Position numbers and translations under genes: made by a program. This document shows, piece after piece, positions 16,904 to 25,198 of a stretch of DNA of 64,000 nucleotides (its first letter is position 1; every line of letters starts with the position of its first letter). The notes under the pieces are model-generated. The model did not search any database. It worked only from the letters and a program-made list of their open reading frames with translations, and was not told the DNA's origin. The stretch comes from Pacificispira spongiicola (GTDB lineage: Bacteria; Pseudomonadota; Alphaproteobacteria; UBA8366; Aestuariispiraceae), in NCBI RefSeq assembly GCF_012926505.1, contig NZ_JABBNT010000005.1, positions 310,001 to 374,000 of the forward strand, given 5' to 3'.

Positions 16904-16979
16904 TGGCGACCCCTACGGGATTCGAACCCGTGTTGCCGCCGTGAAAGGGCGGTGTCCTAGGCCTCTAGACGAAGGGGTC
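16904..16979 (-). tRNA. tRNA-Glu (anticodon UUC)
   Basis: Read on the minus strand, GACCCCT pairs with AGGGGTC as the acceptor stem, followed by discriminator G and an encoded CCA. The D-arm is TCGTCTAGAGGCCTAGGA, and the anticodon stem CCGCC/GGCGG encloses CTTTCAC with anticodon TTC. The T-loop is TTCGAAT. The 76-nt length and sequence closely match bacterial tRNA-Glu. Confidence 0.97.
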
Positions 16980-17100
16980 GCAGTAGAGGCAGCGGTATGT
17001 TGTCCGCTTGCGAGCGGGTAATTACAGAGGCCGGAGCCTTTGGTCAAGCGCCTGTTTTCAACAAAACTTCATTTCTTGCAAATTTCCGAACCGGCGATTT

Positions 17101-17116
17101 CGGCACGGATATTGCT
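17101..17116 (+). promoter_or_regulatory. Sigma-54 promoter before flgE
   Basis: CGGCACG-GATA-TTGCT matches the -24/-12 consensus TGGCACG-N4-TTGCW except for the first base, with GG and GC exactly ten bases apart. It lies 56 bp before the flgE start codon, a normal leader length. Confidence 0.8.
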
Positions 17117-17171
17117 TGCATTATTCCGGGCCCCGTCTGCATGGGGCGGAACTTGGTTTGCGAGGCTGAAC

Positions 17172-18464
17172 ATGGTTGCCTATTCCCTATTTTCGTCCGC
17201 GGTCACCGCGATGCGCGCGAATTCCGTGGCCTTCGGGAATATCAGCGACAATATCGCGAATACGACCACGACCGGGTATAAGGCCGGTCAGATTCGGTTC
17301 CAGGACATGGTCGGATCGAAGAATGCCGGGTCAGTCTCGCCCCAGTTGATGGGAACACAGGCGCATCAGCAGGTATTCCGGACAAGGGAAGGCGTCATCA
17401 CCACGTCCGGCCTCGACCTCGACGGGGCGATTTCAGGACGGGGGTTCTTTGTCACCTCCACATCCGTGACACCGTCGGACGACACGTTGGAACTGACGGA
17501 TGCCGGTCGCTTCGCCGGAACCCTGGTGACCAACGATGCAGGCGATGAGGAAGTATATCTTACGGATATTAAGGGCAACTACGTCCTAGGATGGCCCTAT
17601 GACGATTCCAACAACACTTTTGACATCGACACTACGAACACATCGTCGCTGCAACCCATCCGTATCGATAACGAGGCCGCCACCTTCCCGGCAGAAGCCA
17701 CCACGTTGGCCAGTCTGGGCGTTAACCTGCCGGCAACGGCGGCGGCCGGCGATACGTATAGTTTCGACATGCCGATTTATGACGGCACGGGTATCGACGA
17801 CAATTTGAACGACGAACAGCAGTTGATCGCAACCTTTACCAAAGTCGCCGCGACCAATACCTGGGAAATGACGCTTTCAGGCACAGACGGGACGGTAACC
17901 GCCCCCGCGGCACAGCCCTTGACCATGGTTTTTTCGCCGTCTGGCGACCTTGAGACGATCGACGGTGTCGCGACCGACGAAATTTCCGTCGGCGTCGATT
18001 GGACCCTATCCGGCGCGTCCAACAGCGTGACCCTGAGCCTTGCCGGGTCCACGCAATACGGCAACGAATCCGACCAATTGGATTTGGAGGTCAACGGCAA
18101 CCCTCAAGGTCAGTTGTCGAACGTCTTCCTGGGCAAGAACGGTAACGTCGTCGGTGTCTTCTCCAACGGTCAACAGCGCCCGATCGCGCGTCTGGCTCTG
18201 GGCAATACGACCGAACCGAACCGACTGCTGGATTCCGGGAACACGCATTGGCGTGTCGGTCCGAATAGCGGCGAAATAGTCCTTTACGACTTCGAGAACA
18301 CGAGCATGGCGGCCTTCGTCCCACAAGCCGTTGAGGAGTCGACCACGGAATTGGCCAACGAATTCACCAATATGATCGTCACGCAGCGCGCCTATTCCTC
18401 CGCTTCAACGGCCTTACGCACGGTCGATGAAATGGTGCGAACGGCAACTGAGCTTAAGGGCTAA
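17172..18464 (+). CDS. flgE: Flagellar hook protein FlgE
   Basis: A 430-aa rod/hook family protein. The N-terminal segment (LFSSAVTAMRANSVAFGNISDNIANTTTTGYKA) is the conserved FlgBCEFG signature. Residues about 80-350 form the variable hook domains. The C-terminal helix (ELANEFTNMIVTQRAYSSAS) is typical of FlgE-type proteins. ATG 17172, after GAGGCTGAAC, is chosen because the family always starts at this point; the frame from 17040 is an extension through the promoter. It builds the external hook. It stands alone between tRNA-Glu and recJ, about 28 kb from the other flagellar genes, with its own sigma-54 promoter. Confidence 0.85.
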   Translation: MVAYSLFSSAVTAMRANSVAFGNISDNIANTTTTGYKAGQIRFQDMVGSKNAGSVSPQLMGTQAHQQVFRTREGVITTSGLDLDGAISGRGFFVTSTSVTPSDDTLELTDAGRFAGTLVTNDAGDEEVYLTDIKGNYVLGWPYDDSNNTFDIDTTNTSSLQPIRIDNEAATFPAEATTLASLGVNLPATAAAGDTYSFDMPIYDGTGIDDNLNDEQQLIATFTKVAATNTWEMTLSGTDGTVTAPAAQPLTMVFSPSGDLETIDGVATDEISVGVDWTLSGASNSVTLSLAGSTQYGNESDQLDLEVNGNPQGQLSNVFLGKNGNVVGVFSNGQQRPIARLALGNTTEPNRLLDSGNTHWRVGPNSGEIVLYDFENTSMAAFVPQAVEESTTELANEFTNMIVTQRAYSSASTALRTVDEMVRTATELKG

Positions 18465-18480
18465 TCGGTAGACAGACCTT

Positions 18481-20265
18481 TTAAAGTTCCGCCGCGTCAT
18501 CGATCATTAGTTGGACGCTTTCCCGCCCTTGCCAACTGTCCTTGCGCAAGCGCCCGGCGAGATGGATCGGGCGATCCCCTCTGGCCCGTAACAGGGCCTG
18601 CCCTAGCGGTGTATCGGCACATCGGAAGGCAATCCCCTTCACCCGGCCCCCCGCCGCGTCGCCGGCCAGCACGCGCACATGGTCCTCGCCGACGATATCC
18701 GCCTGATAAAGGCGTACTTCCGGCAGGACAAAGCGGGGTTCGGCATTCCCCTGCCCAAAGGGCTGAAGCCGTTCCAGCGCCTCCACCAGCGGCAGACTGG
18801 CACCGGCAGCAGTAACGGCCCCGTCAAACTTCAGCACGGGGACCAGGCCGCCCTCCCCCGCCTCCAGCGCGATGCGTTCGCGCAGGAAGGACACAAACCC
18901 GGAAAGATTTGCCGCCGACACGGTGAATCCCGCCGCCATCTTGTGGCCGCCACCGTTGATTAGCAGGTCCTGTTGCCGCGCCGCGATCACGGCGGAACCG
19001 AGGTCAATCCCGGGGACGGAGCGACCGGAGCCCTTGCCGATCCCATCGTCGTCCAACGCGACGACGCAGGCCGGACGGTTATAGCGTTCCTTCAAACGCC
19101 CGGCGACGATGCCGATCACACCGGGATGCCAGCCTTCCGCCACCGCGACGATTACCGGCGCATCCTCGTCCCCCGAAGCCTCTACCTGCGCGATGGCAGC
19201 GTCCAGGCAGTCCTTTTCGATCGCGCGCCGTTCCTCGTTATAAGCGTCCAGGCGCTGCGCGATGACCTGCGCGCGGGCGGCGTCTTCGGTCGACAGAAGT
19301 TCCGTGCCCAAACCGGCCTCGCCGACACGTCCCCCCGAATTCACGCGAGGCCCCAGCAGGAACCCGGCATGGTACGTTCCCGGCGCCTCGCTGACGCGCG
19401 CCACGTCGGCCAGCGCGGACAGGCCGATATTGCCGCGCCGGGCCATGACTTTGAGCCCCTGCGCCACGAGTGCCCGGTTCACGCCGGTCAGCGGCACGAC
19501 ATCGCAAACGGTGCCCAGCGCGACGAGGTCGAGCAGCCCCATCAAATCCGGCTCCCGCTTGCCGTCGAACCAACCCTCCGCGCGTAGGCGTCGGTTCAAG
19601 GCGACGATCAGCAGGAAGGTCACGCCGACGGCCGCCATATTGCCGTGGGGACTGTCTTCATCCAGGCGATTGGGATTCACGACGGCTACGGCACGCGGCA
19701 GGCGCGGTTCCGCGACATGGTGATCGACAACCAGGACTTCGACGCCTTCATCCGCCGCCGCCCCCAGAACATCGAAGGCGGTGATCCCGCAATCGACGGT
19801 GATGACGACCGCCGCGCCTTGCTGCTTCAGCTTCACCAAGGCAGGTAAATTGGGGCCATAACCTTCCGCCAGGCGGTCCGGGATATAGGCCTCTATCCGG
19901 CCACCGGCGGCACGGATATAGCGCAACAGCAAGGCCGAGGATGTCGCCCCGTCCACATCGTAATCGCCGAAGACGGCAATCCCCTCGCCCTCACGGATTG
20001 CCGCCACAAGCCGTGATACCGCCGCATCCATATCGCGCAGATGCGACGGATCGGGCAGATCACGGGACAATTTCGGATCGAGGAAGGCCTCGGCGGCATC
20101 CAGGTCGATGCCGCGCGCCGCCATGGCGCGGGCCACCGGCTCCGGCAGGCTGTAACGCTGTGCCAGAGCCGCGGTGAGCCGCGCGTCGTCCGGCCGAGCC
20201 TCCCAGCGCTTGCCGGAGGCCGACCGCGACACTCCGAGAAAGGCTTCTGGCTCGGCGGTGGTCAT
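18481..20265 (-). CDS. recJ: Single-stranded-DNA-specific exonuclease RecJ
   Basis: A 594-aa DHH-family 5'-3' exonuclease. The DHH core motifs are FGDYDVDGATS and VVDHHVAE in the N-terminal half. The DHHA1 domain (GGGHKMAAGFTV) lies near the C-terminus, followed by the OB-type domain. It acts in recombination and mismatch repair. The ATG at 20265 follows the glpX stop by two bases (TGATCATG), implying translational coupling. A TTG six codons upstream (20283) is also in frame but has a ribosome site placed too close, so it is less likely. Confidence 0.92.
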   Translation of the reverse strand: MTTAEPEAFLGVSRSASGKRWEARPDDARLTAALAQRYSLPEPVARAMAARGIDLDAAEAFLDPKLSRDLPDPSHLRDMDAAVSRLVAAIREGEGIAVFGDYDVDGATSSALLLRYIRAAGGRIEAYIPDRLAEGYGPNLPALVKLKQQGAAVVITVDCGITAFDVLGAAADEGVEVLVVDHHVAEPRLPRAVAVVNPNRLDEDSPHGNMAAVGVTFLLIVALNRRLRAEGWFDGKREPDLMGLLDLVALGTVCDVVPLTGVNRALVAQGLKVMARRGNIGLSALADVARVSEAPGTYHAGFLLGPRVNSGGRVGEAGLGTELLSTEDAARAQVIAQRLDAYNEERRAIEKDCLDAAIAQVEASGDEDAPVIVAVAEGWHPGVIGIVAGRLKERYNRPACVVALDDDGIGKGSGRSVPGIDLGSAVIAARQQDLLINGGGHKMAAGFTVSAANLSGFVSFLRERIALEAGEGGLVPVLKFDGAVTAAGASLPLVEALERLQPFGQGNAEPRFVLPEVRLYQADIVGEDHVRVLAGDAAGGRVKGIAFRCADTPLGQALLRARGDRPIHLAGRLRKDSWQGRESVQLMIDDAAEL

Positions 20266-20267
20266 GA

Positions 20268-21239
20268 TCAGATCTTGATCCAATCCTTACGCGAGAAATC
20301 GTGCACGGTTTCGATCTTGCGGACGGTACCGGTGGACGAGCGCATGACCAGCGACTGGGTCCGTGCCCCGCCATCGGTCATTTCGACGCCTTTCAGCAGG
20401 TTCCCGTCGGTCACGCCGGTCGCCGCGAAAATCACGTCGCCCGCCGCAAGTTCCATCATATCGTATTTGCGATCCAGGTCATGCACGCCGATGCGGTGGG
20501 CGCGTTCCTTTTCCTCGTCATTGCGGAACAGCAGACGGCCCTGGAACTGGCCGCCGATGCAGCGCAGCGCGGCACAGGCCAGCACGCCTTCCGGCGCCCC
20601 GCCGGACCCCATATACATATCGATCCCGCTGTTGCTCTGGCTGGTCGCCATAACGCCGTAAACGTCGCCGTCGCCGATCAGGGTGATGCCCGCGCCCGTC
20701 GCACGGACCGCCTTGATCAGATCGGCATGGCGCGGACGGTCCAGGATGCAGACCATCATGTCCGACACCTTCTTGCCCTTCGCTTCCGCCACGCGGCGCA
20801 GGTTCACTTCCGGCGACACGTCCAGATCGATGATACCGCCGGGAAGCCCGCCGCCGACCGCGATCTTGTCCATATAGACGTCCGGCGCGTGCAGCAGCTT
20901 ACCGCCTTCGGCAAAGGCGATGACCGCCAGCGCGTTGGGCAGGTTCTTCGCCGTAATCGACGTGCCTTCCAGCGGGTCCAGCGCGATATCGACATGCGGC
21001 CCCTTGCCGGTACCCACTTCTTCACCGATGAACAACATCGGGGCCTCGTCCCGCTCGCCTTCGCCGATCACGACGCGGCCGCGGATGTCCAGGCGGTTCA
21101 GCGCCGTGCGCATGGCGTCCACGGCGGCCTGATCGGCGGCCATGTTGTCGCCGCGACCGCACCAACGCCAGGAGGCGATCGCGGCCGCTTCCGTCACGCG
21201 GGCGGCATCAAGAACAAGATTGCGGTCCATATTGGGCAT
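20268..21239 (-). CDS. glpX: Class II fructose-1,6-bisphosphatase GlpX
   Basis: A 323-aa GlpX-type phosphatase with the lithium-sensitive phosphatase motif DPLEGT (about residue 88) and the metal-binding GEGERDEAPM segment. It hydrolyses fructose 1,6-bisphosphate in gluconeogenesis, and in autotrophs also serves the Calvin cycle. It sits between homoserine dehydrogenase and recJ, an order common in Alphaproteobacteria, with a 36-bp gap after hom. It is full length for the family. Confidence 0.93.
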   Translation of the reverse strand: MPNMDRNLVLDAARVTEAAAIASWRWCGRGDNMAADQAAVDAMRTALNRLDIRGRVVIGEGERDEAPMLFIGEEVGTGKGPHVDIALDPLEGTSITAKNLPNALAVIAFAEGGKLLHAPDVYMDKIAVGGGLPGGIIDLDVSPEVNLRRVAEAKGKKVSDMMVCILDRPRHADLIKAVRATGAGITLIGDGDVYGVMATSQSNSGIDMYMGSGGAPEGVLACAALRCIGGQFQGRLLFRNDEEKERAHRIGVHDLDRKYDMMELAAGDVIFAATGVTDGNLLKGVEMTDGGARTQSLVMRSSTGTVRKIETVHDFSRKDWIKI

Positions 21240-21275
21240 TCAGCTATCCTCTTGGCAGTGTTATTCCGACCCGTA

Positions 21276-22565
21276 TCAGCGTTCGATACGGATCATGTGC
21301 GGCGGTTCTATGACCGCATCCAAATCCATGATTCTTTGCAAGGCGCGGTTCATCGCCGCTTCCGTCGTCTCGTGCAGCGTCAGGACGACGTCGACCGGTT
21401 CGTTCGGATCGCGACCGCGCTGAATGATCGATTCCATCGACACTTTCTCGTCGCGCAGGGCGGCGGTTACACCGGCGATAACACCCGGCTTGTCGATCAC
21501 GCGCAGGCGGACGTAATAGGCCCCAAAGCGGCGATCCATCGACAGGCTGGCCGCCGGTTGCAGCGCCGACACCGGCACGCCGAAGACCGGCACGAACCGT
21601 CCGGCCGCGATATCCATGATGTCGCCGACCACGGCGGAGGCCGTCGGCCCCGCCCCGGCGCCGCGTCCTTCCAGAACCGACGTGCCGACCGCGTCGCCTT
21701 CCATGACGACGCCGTTGAACACGCCTTCCACGGCGGCGATCGGGGCATCGCCCTTCACCAGGACCGGATGCACACGCTGCATGACGCCGTCGTCATGGGC
21801 TTCTGCCATGCCCAGCAGCTTCACCCGGAACCCCAGCTCCTCGGCATATTGGATATCGACCGCCGCGATACGGCTGATTCCTTCGATATGCACGCCGTCG
21901 AAATCGACCTCGCGCCCAAAGGCCAGCGCGGCCAGGATGGCGAGCTTATGCGCCGCATCCACGCCATCGACATCGAAGCTGGGGTCGGCTTCGGCGTAGC
22001 CCAATGCCTGCGCTTCGGCCAAAACGTCGGCATAGGCCCGGCCCGTTTCGCGCATCGTCGTCAGAATATAGTTGCAGGTGCCGTTCAGTATGCCTTGCAC
22101 CGAATTGATCCGATTTCCGGCGAGACCTTCGCGCATCGCCTTGATGATCGGAATACCCCCGGCGACCGCTGCCTCGTAATTCAGGCTGACACCGTTTTCT
22201 TCGGCCAGACGGGCCAATGCCGTGCCGTGAACGGCCAGCAAGGCCTTATTTGCGGTCACGACATGCTTGCCGGACGACAATGCGGCCTCGCAGGCTTCCT
22301 TCGCGATGCCTTCACTACCGCCGATTTGTTCAACGAACAGGTCGCAATCCGCCTCCCGCGCCATGGTCACGGCATCGTCGAACCACGTCATGCCGGTCAG
22401 GTCGCAGCCACGGTCCTTGGCCTTGTCGCGCGCGGAAACCGCGGTCACGGTCACGTGCCGTCCGCAGCGCTGCGCGATCAGATCGCCATTTTTCTGAAGC
22501 AGGGAGACAACGCCGGCACCGACCGTCCCCAACCCCGCAACCGCGATTTTCAATACCTCGGCCAT
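21276..22565 (-). CDS. hom: Homoserine dehydrogenase
   Basis: A 429-aa monofunctional enzyme converting aspartate semialdehyde to homoserine for threonine and methionine synthesis. The N-terminal NAD(P) fold (VAGLGTVGAGVV, residues 9-20), the catalytic middle domain (NYEAAVAGGIPIIKAMREGLAGNRI), and a C-terminal ACT regulatory domain (YYVRLRVIDKPGVIAGVT) are all present. The ACT domain implies feedback control, usually by threonine. It follows the aminotransferase gene after 52 bp on the same strand, consistent with an amino-acid operon. Confidence 0.94.
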   Translation of the reverse strand: MAEVLKIAVAGLGTVGAGVVSLLQKNGDLIAQRCGRHVTVTAVSARDKAKDRGCDLTGMTWFDDAVTMAREADCDLFVEQIGGSEGIAKEACEAALSSGKHVVTANKALLAVHGTALARLAEENGVSLNYEAAVAGGIPIIKAMREGLAGNRINSVQGILNGTCNYILTTMRETGRAYADVLAEAQALGYAEADPSFDVDGVDAAHKLAILAALAFGREVDFDGVHIEGISRIAAVDIQYAEELGFRVKLLGMAEAHDDGVMQRVHPVLVKGDAPIAAVEGVFNGVVMEGDAVGTSVLEGRGAGAGPTASAVVGDIMDIAAGRFVPVFGVPVSALQPAASLSMDRRFGAYYVRLRVIDKPGVIAGVTAALRDEKVSMESIIQRGRDPNEPVDVVLTLHETTEAAMNRALQRIMDLDAVIEPPHMIRIER

Positions 22566-22617
22566 TGCCGTACCCTACCTTTTGACCATGAACGCGCCGT
22601 GCGGCGTTACCCCCCAC

Positions 22618-23826
22618 TCAGGACCCCTCGCTCAGGAAGGTCCGCATGGACCGCAGCGCCTGACGTATGCGCTGGGTATTCTCCACGAGCCCGAAACGCA
22701 AGTACCCCTCGCCATATTCTCCAAATCCGACACCCGGCGCGACGGCGACATTCGCTTCTTCAAGCAGCAGTTTGGAGAATTCCAAGGACCCCATATTGCT
22801 GAATCGCGGCGGCAACGGCGCCCAGACGAACATCGTCGCTTCCGGCGACGGTACCTCCCATCCCGCACGGGCCAGCCCTTCGACCAGAACGTCGCGGCGG
22901 TCCTTATACATCCGGCGCAGGTCGTCGACGCAATCCTGCGGACCGTTCAGCGCCGCCGTCGCGGCCACCTGGATCGGCGTGAAGGCGCCGTAATCGACAT
23001 AGGATTTGATCCGGCCCAGCGCGGCGATCAGCTGCTTGTTTCCCGCCGCGAAGCCCACACGCCATCCCGGCATGGAGTAGGTCTTACTCAGCGACGAGAA
23101 TTCAACCGCGATATCCCGCGCACCCGGAATCTGCAGGATCGACGGCGGCGGCACCTCCCCGAAATAGATTTCCGAATAGGCGATGTCGGACAGGATGTAG
23201 ATTTCGTGATGCTTACAGAACTCGACGACCTCACCATAGAAATCCAAATCGACGCATTGCGCCGTCGGGTTCTGCGGGAAATTCAAGACGACGGCCAGCG
23301 GCTTCGGAATCGAATGCGCGACGGCGCGGGTCAGGGCATCCATGAAGCTGCGGCGGAACTGATCCAGCGGCTGGTTCATCTCCCCGCCCGCCGGAAGGCT
23401 GCGGATCGATCCACCCGCCATGATGAAGCCGAAGCTGTGAATCGGGTAGCAGGGGTTCGGTACCAGGATGATGTCGCCGGGGCTGGTGATCGCCTGCGCC
23501 AGATTGGCGAGCCCTTCCTTGGAGCCCAGCGTGACGATGACCTCGCTTTCCGGATCGACGGATACACCGAACCGGCGCTCGTAATAACCGCTCAAGGCCT
23601 TGCGCAACCCAGGAATGCCCCGGCTGGTCGAATAGCGATGGGTGCGCGGATCCTGCACCGCTTCGATCATCTTATCGACGATATGCTTCGGCGTCGGCGT
23701 ATCCGGATTGCCCATGCCGAAATCGATGACATCCTCTCCCCGGCCACGGGCAGCGGCTTTCAGCGCGTTCACTTCGGCGAAGACATAGGGCGGCAGACGT
23801 TTGATGCGGTGGAAGGTTTCGATCAT
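22618..23826 (-). CDS. PLP aminotransferase, AlaC / LL-DAP-aminotransferase-like
   Basis: A 402-aa fold type I aminotransferase. The PLP lysine lies in SLSKTYSMPGWRVGF, with NPQNPTAQCV and the terminal arginine region in YLRFGLVEN. The sequence matches the group annotated as alanine transaminase AlaC or LL-diaminopimelate aminotransferase, and those labels cannot be separated by eye. Upstream of hom in the same direction, it is in the standard alphaproteobacterial order. It probably makes alanine, glutamate or aspartate-family precursors. Confidence 0.85.
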   Translation of the reverse strand: MIETFHRIKRLPPYVFAEVNALKAAARGRGEDVIDFGMGNPDTPTPKHIVDKMIEAVQDPRTHRYSTSRGIPGLRKALSGYYERRFGVSVDPESEVIVTLGSKEGLANLAQAITSPGDIILVPNPCYPIHSFGFIMAGGSIRSLPAGGEMNQPLDQFRRSFMDALTRAVAHSIPKPLAVVLNFPQNPTAQCVDLDFYGEVVEFCKHHEIYILSDIAYSEIYFGEVPPPSILQIPGARDIAVEFSSLSKTYSMPGWRVGFAAGNKQLIAALGRIKSYVDYGAFTPIQVAATAALNGPQDCVDDLRRMYKDRRDVLVEGLARAGWEVPSPEATMFVWAPLPPRFSNMGSLEFSKLLLEEANVAVAPGVGFGEYGEGYLRFGLVENTQRIRQALRSMRTFLSEGS

Positions 23827-23879
23827 CGACAGTCAGGATCCCAATGGGCCGGGTGAACGCGGCGCGAAATTTAGGGGTG

Positions 23880-24935
23880 TCAGTATTGCAGGAAAACTTC
23901 GGCCCGGCGGTTGCCCGCCTCGCCGGCCGGGGTTTCCTCGGAATATTTCAGTTCCTTTGACCCGCGCGCATCCACGACGATCTGTTCGATCGGGATACCG
24001 GCGCTGACCAGCACCTGGCCGACGGCCGCCGCACGGTCCAAAGAAACCTTGTAATTCACCAGGGCCTGTTGCGATTCATCGCCACTAGCCCCGGACCGGC
24101 TGGAATGGCCGACGATGACGACACGTTTGCCGCCATCTCGACTATAAATGCCAGCAACCTGATTCAAGATTTCACGATCCCGTTCCGTCAGGCGGGCCCC
24201 GCCGCTGGGGAAATAGATCGTCGCGATCATCTGCGTGCGCGTGGCCGCCGCCGCGCCGGTGGCCGGTGCCGCCTGGGCTACATTCGGTGCCGGCGGCGGC
24301 GCGGAGGCCGGAGCGGGCGCGGAAGACTGCGATTGCGTCAGAGGTTGCGGCGCGGGGGCCGGTTGCGGCGCTGCCTGCGCGGTTTGCGCCTGACTGGGAG
24401 ACGGGCTCGGCGCCGGTGCAGGCTGGGGTACCTGTGCCGGTTGCGGGGCCGGTTGCGGCGTAGCCTGCGGAACCGGGACCGGTTGAGGTGCGGGCTGGGG
24501 CGACGATTCAGGCGGGACCGATTCAGGCGGGGCCGTAATGACGGACGCCGTCGGCGGTTCCGCCGGTTCCTGGGTCGGATCCGGCGGCGTGATCACGCGG
24601 ACGGGCGGGGCCTCACGCCGGATCACCTCGTCTGTATACAGTGCATTTTCCCGGTCGGCCGCCAAAACGTCGGCAAGCTGCATGTATTCCCGTTTGATCG
24701 CCGGTTCTTCCGGACGGTCGGGAACGGCGCCGATGGCCGGATAGTCGCCGTCCTCACCGGGAATCGGTTTCGGTTCGGAATTCGCGGCCTCGTCGCCTTC
24801 GAACCATTTCACCGGATTGACGGCATCCACGACGTCGCGGCTGCTGTCGCAGGCCGTGACACCGAAAAGCACCGCCGCCGCCAAGGCGGCACGGATCGAA
24901 AGACTGACCGTTGAACGTGGAAAATCACCCTGCAT
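23880..24935 (-). CDS. OmpA-family lipoprotein with a long proline/alanine/glutamine linker
   Basis: A 351-aa envelope protein. The lipobox GVTAC puts the acylated cysteine at residue 29. Residues about 40-120 are acidic. Residues about 125-230 are a low-complexity linker of P, A, Q and S with many PQPAP-like repeats. The C-terminal OmpA domain (AGIYSRDGGKRVVIVGHSSRSG, then NRRAEVFL) should bind peptidoglycan. The layout suggests an outer-membrane lipoprotein reaching the cell wall, like Pal but with a longer tether. The linker accounts for the biased base composition. Specific role unknown. Confidence 0.82.
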   Translation of the reverse strand: MQGDFPRSTVSLSIRAALAAAVLFGVTACDSSRDVVDAVNPVKWFEGDEAANSEPKPIPGEDGDYPAIGAVPDRPEEPAIKREYMQLADVLAADRENALYTDEVIRREAPPVRVITPPDPTQEPAEPPTASVITAPPESVPPESSPQPAPQPVPVPQATPQPAPQPAQVPQPAPAPSPSPSQAQTAQAAPQPAPAPQPLTQSQSSAPAPASAPPPAPNVAQAAPATGAAAATRTQMIATIYFPSGGARLTERDREILNQVAGIYSRDGGKRVVIVGHSSRSGASGDESQQALVNYKVSLDRAAAVGQVLVSAGIPIEQIVVDARGSKELKYSEETPAGEAGNRRAEVFLQY

Positions 24936-25198
24936 GAACCCTCACCCGATACCTGTTCGGAAACACCGGTTCCGACTCGACCGGCGATGGGCGCGCATCA
25001 TAGAAGCGGTGCGGTCTCTCGGCAACCGACACGGCCCCGATCGGGAACATATAGGCCATGCCGCGAACCCGACGCCATAAAATCGCAACAAGCCCCCCCT
25101 ATACCCTTGCTGCAATTGGGATTATGCTCGCGCCTAACGGCACGGCGAAACATCACACATTTCCCGTAGCGTAAGACGGGATAAGGAGTTCTTTTGGT

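Noticed and set aside
20301-22802. 833-codon open frame on the plus strand opposite glpX and hom
   Set aside because: It is antisense to two clearly recognised enzymes, is rich in R, H and D, and has no domain; long antisense frames are expected in high-GC DNA.
24100-24560. Possible tandem DNA repeat in the OmpA-type gene
   Set aside because: The repetition follows from a P/A/Q-rich protein linker; units are irregular and do not look like a mobile or CRISPR repeat.
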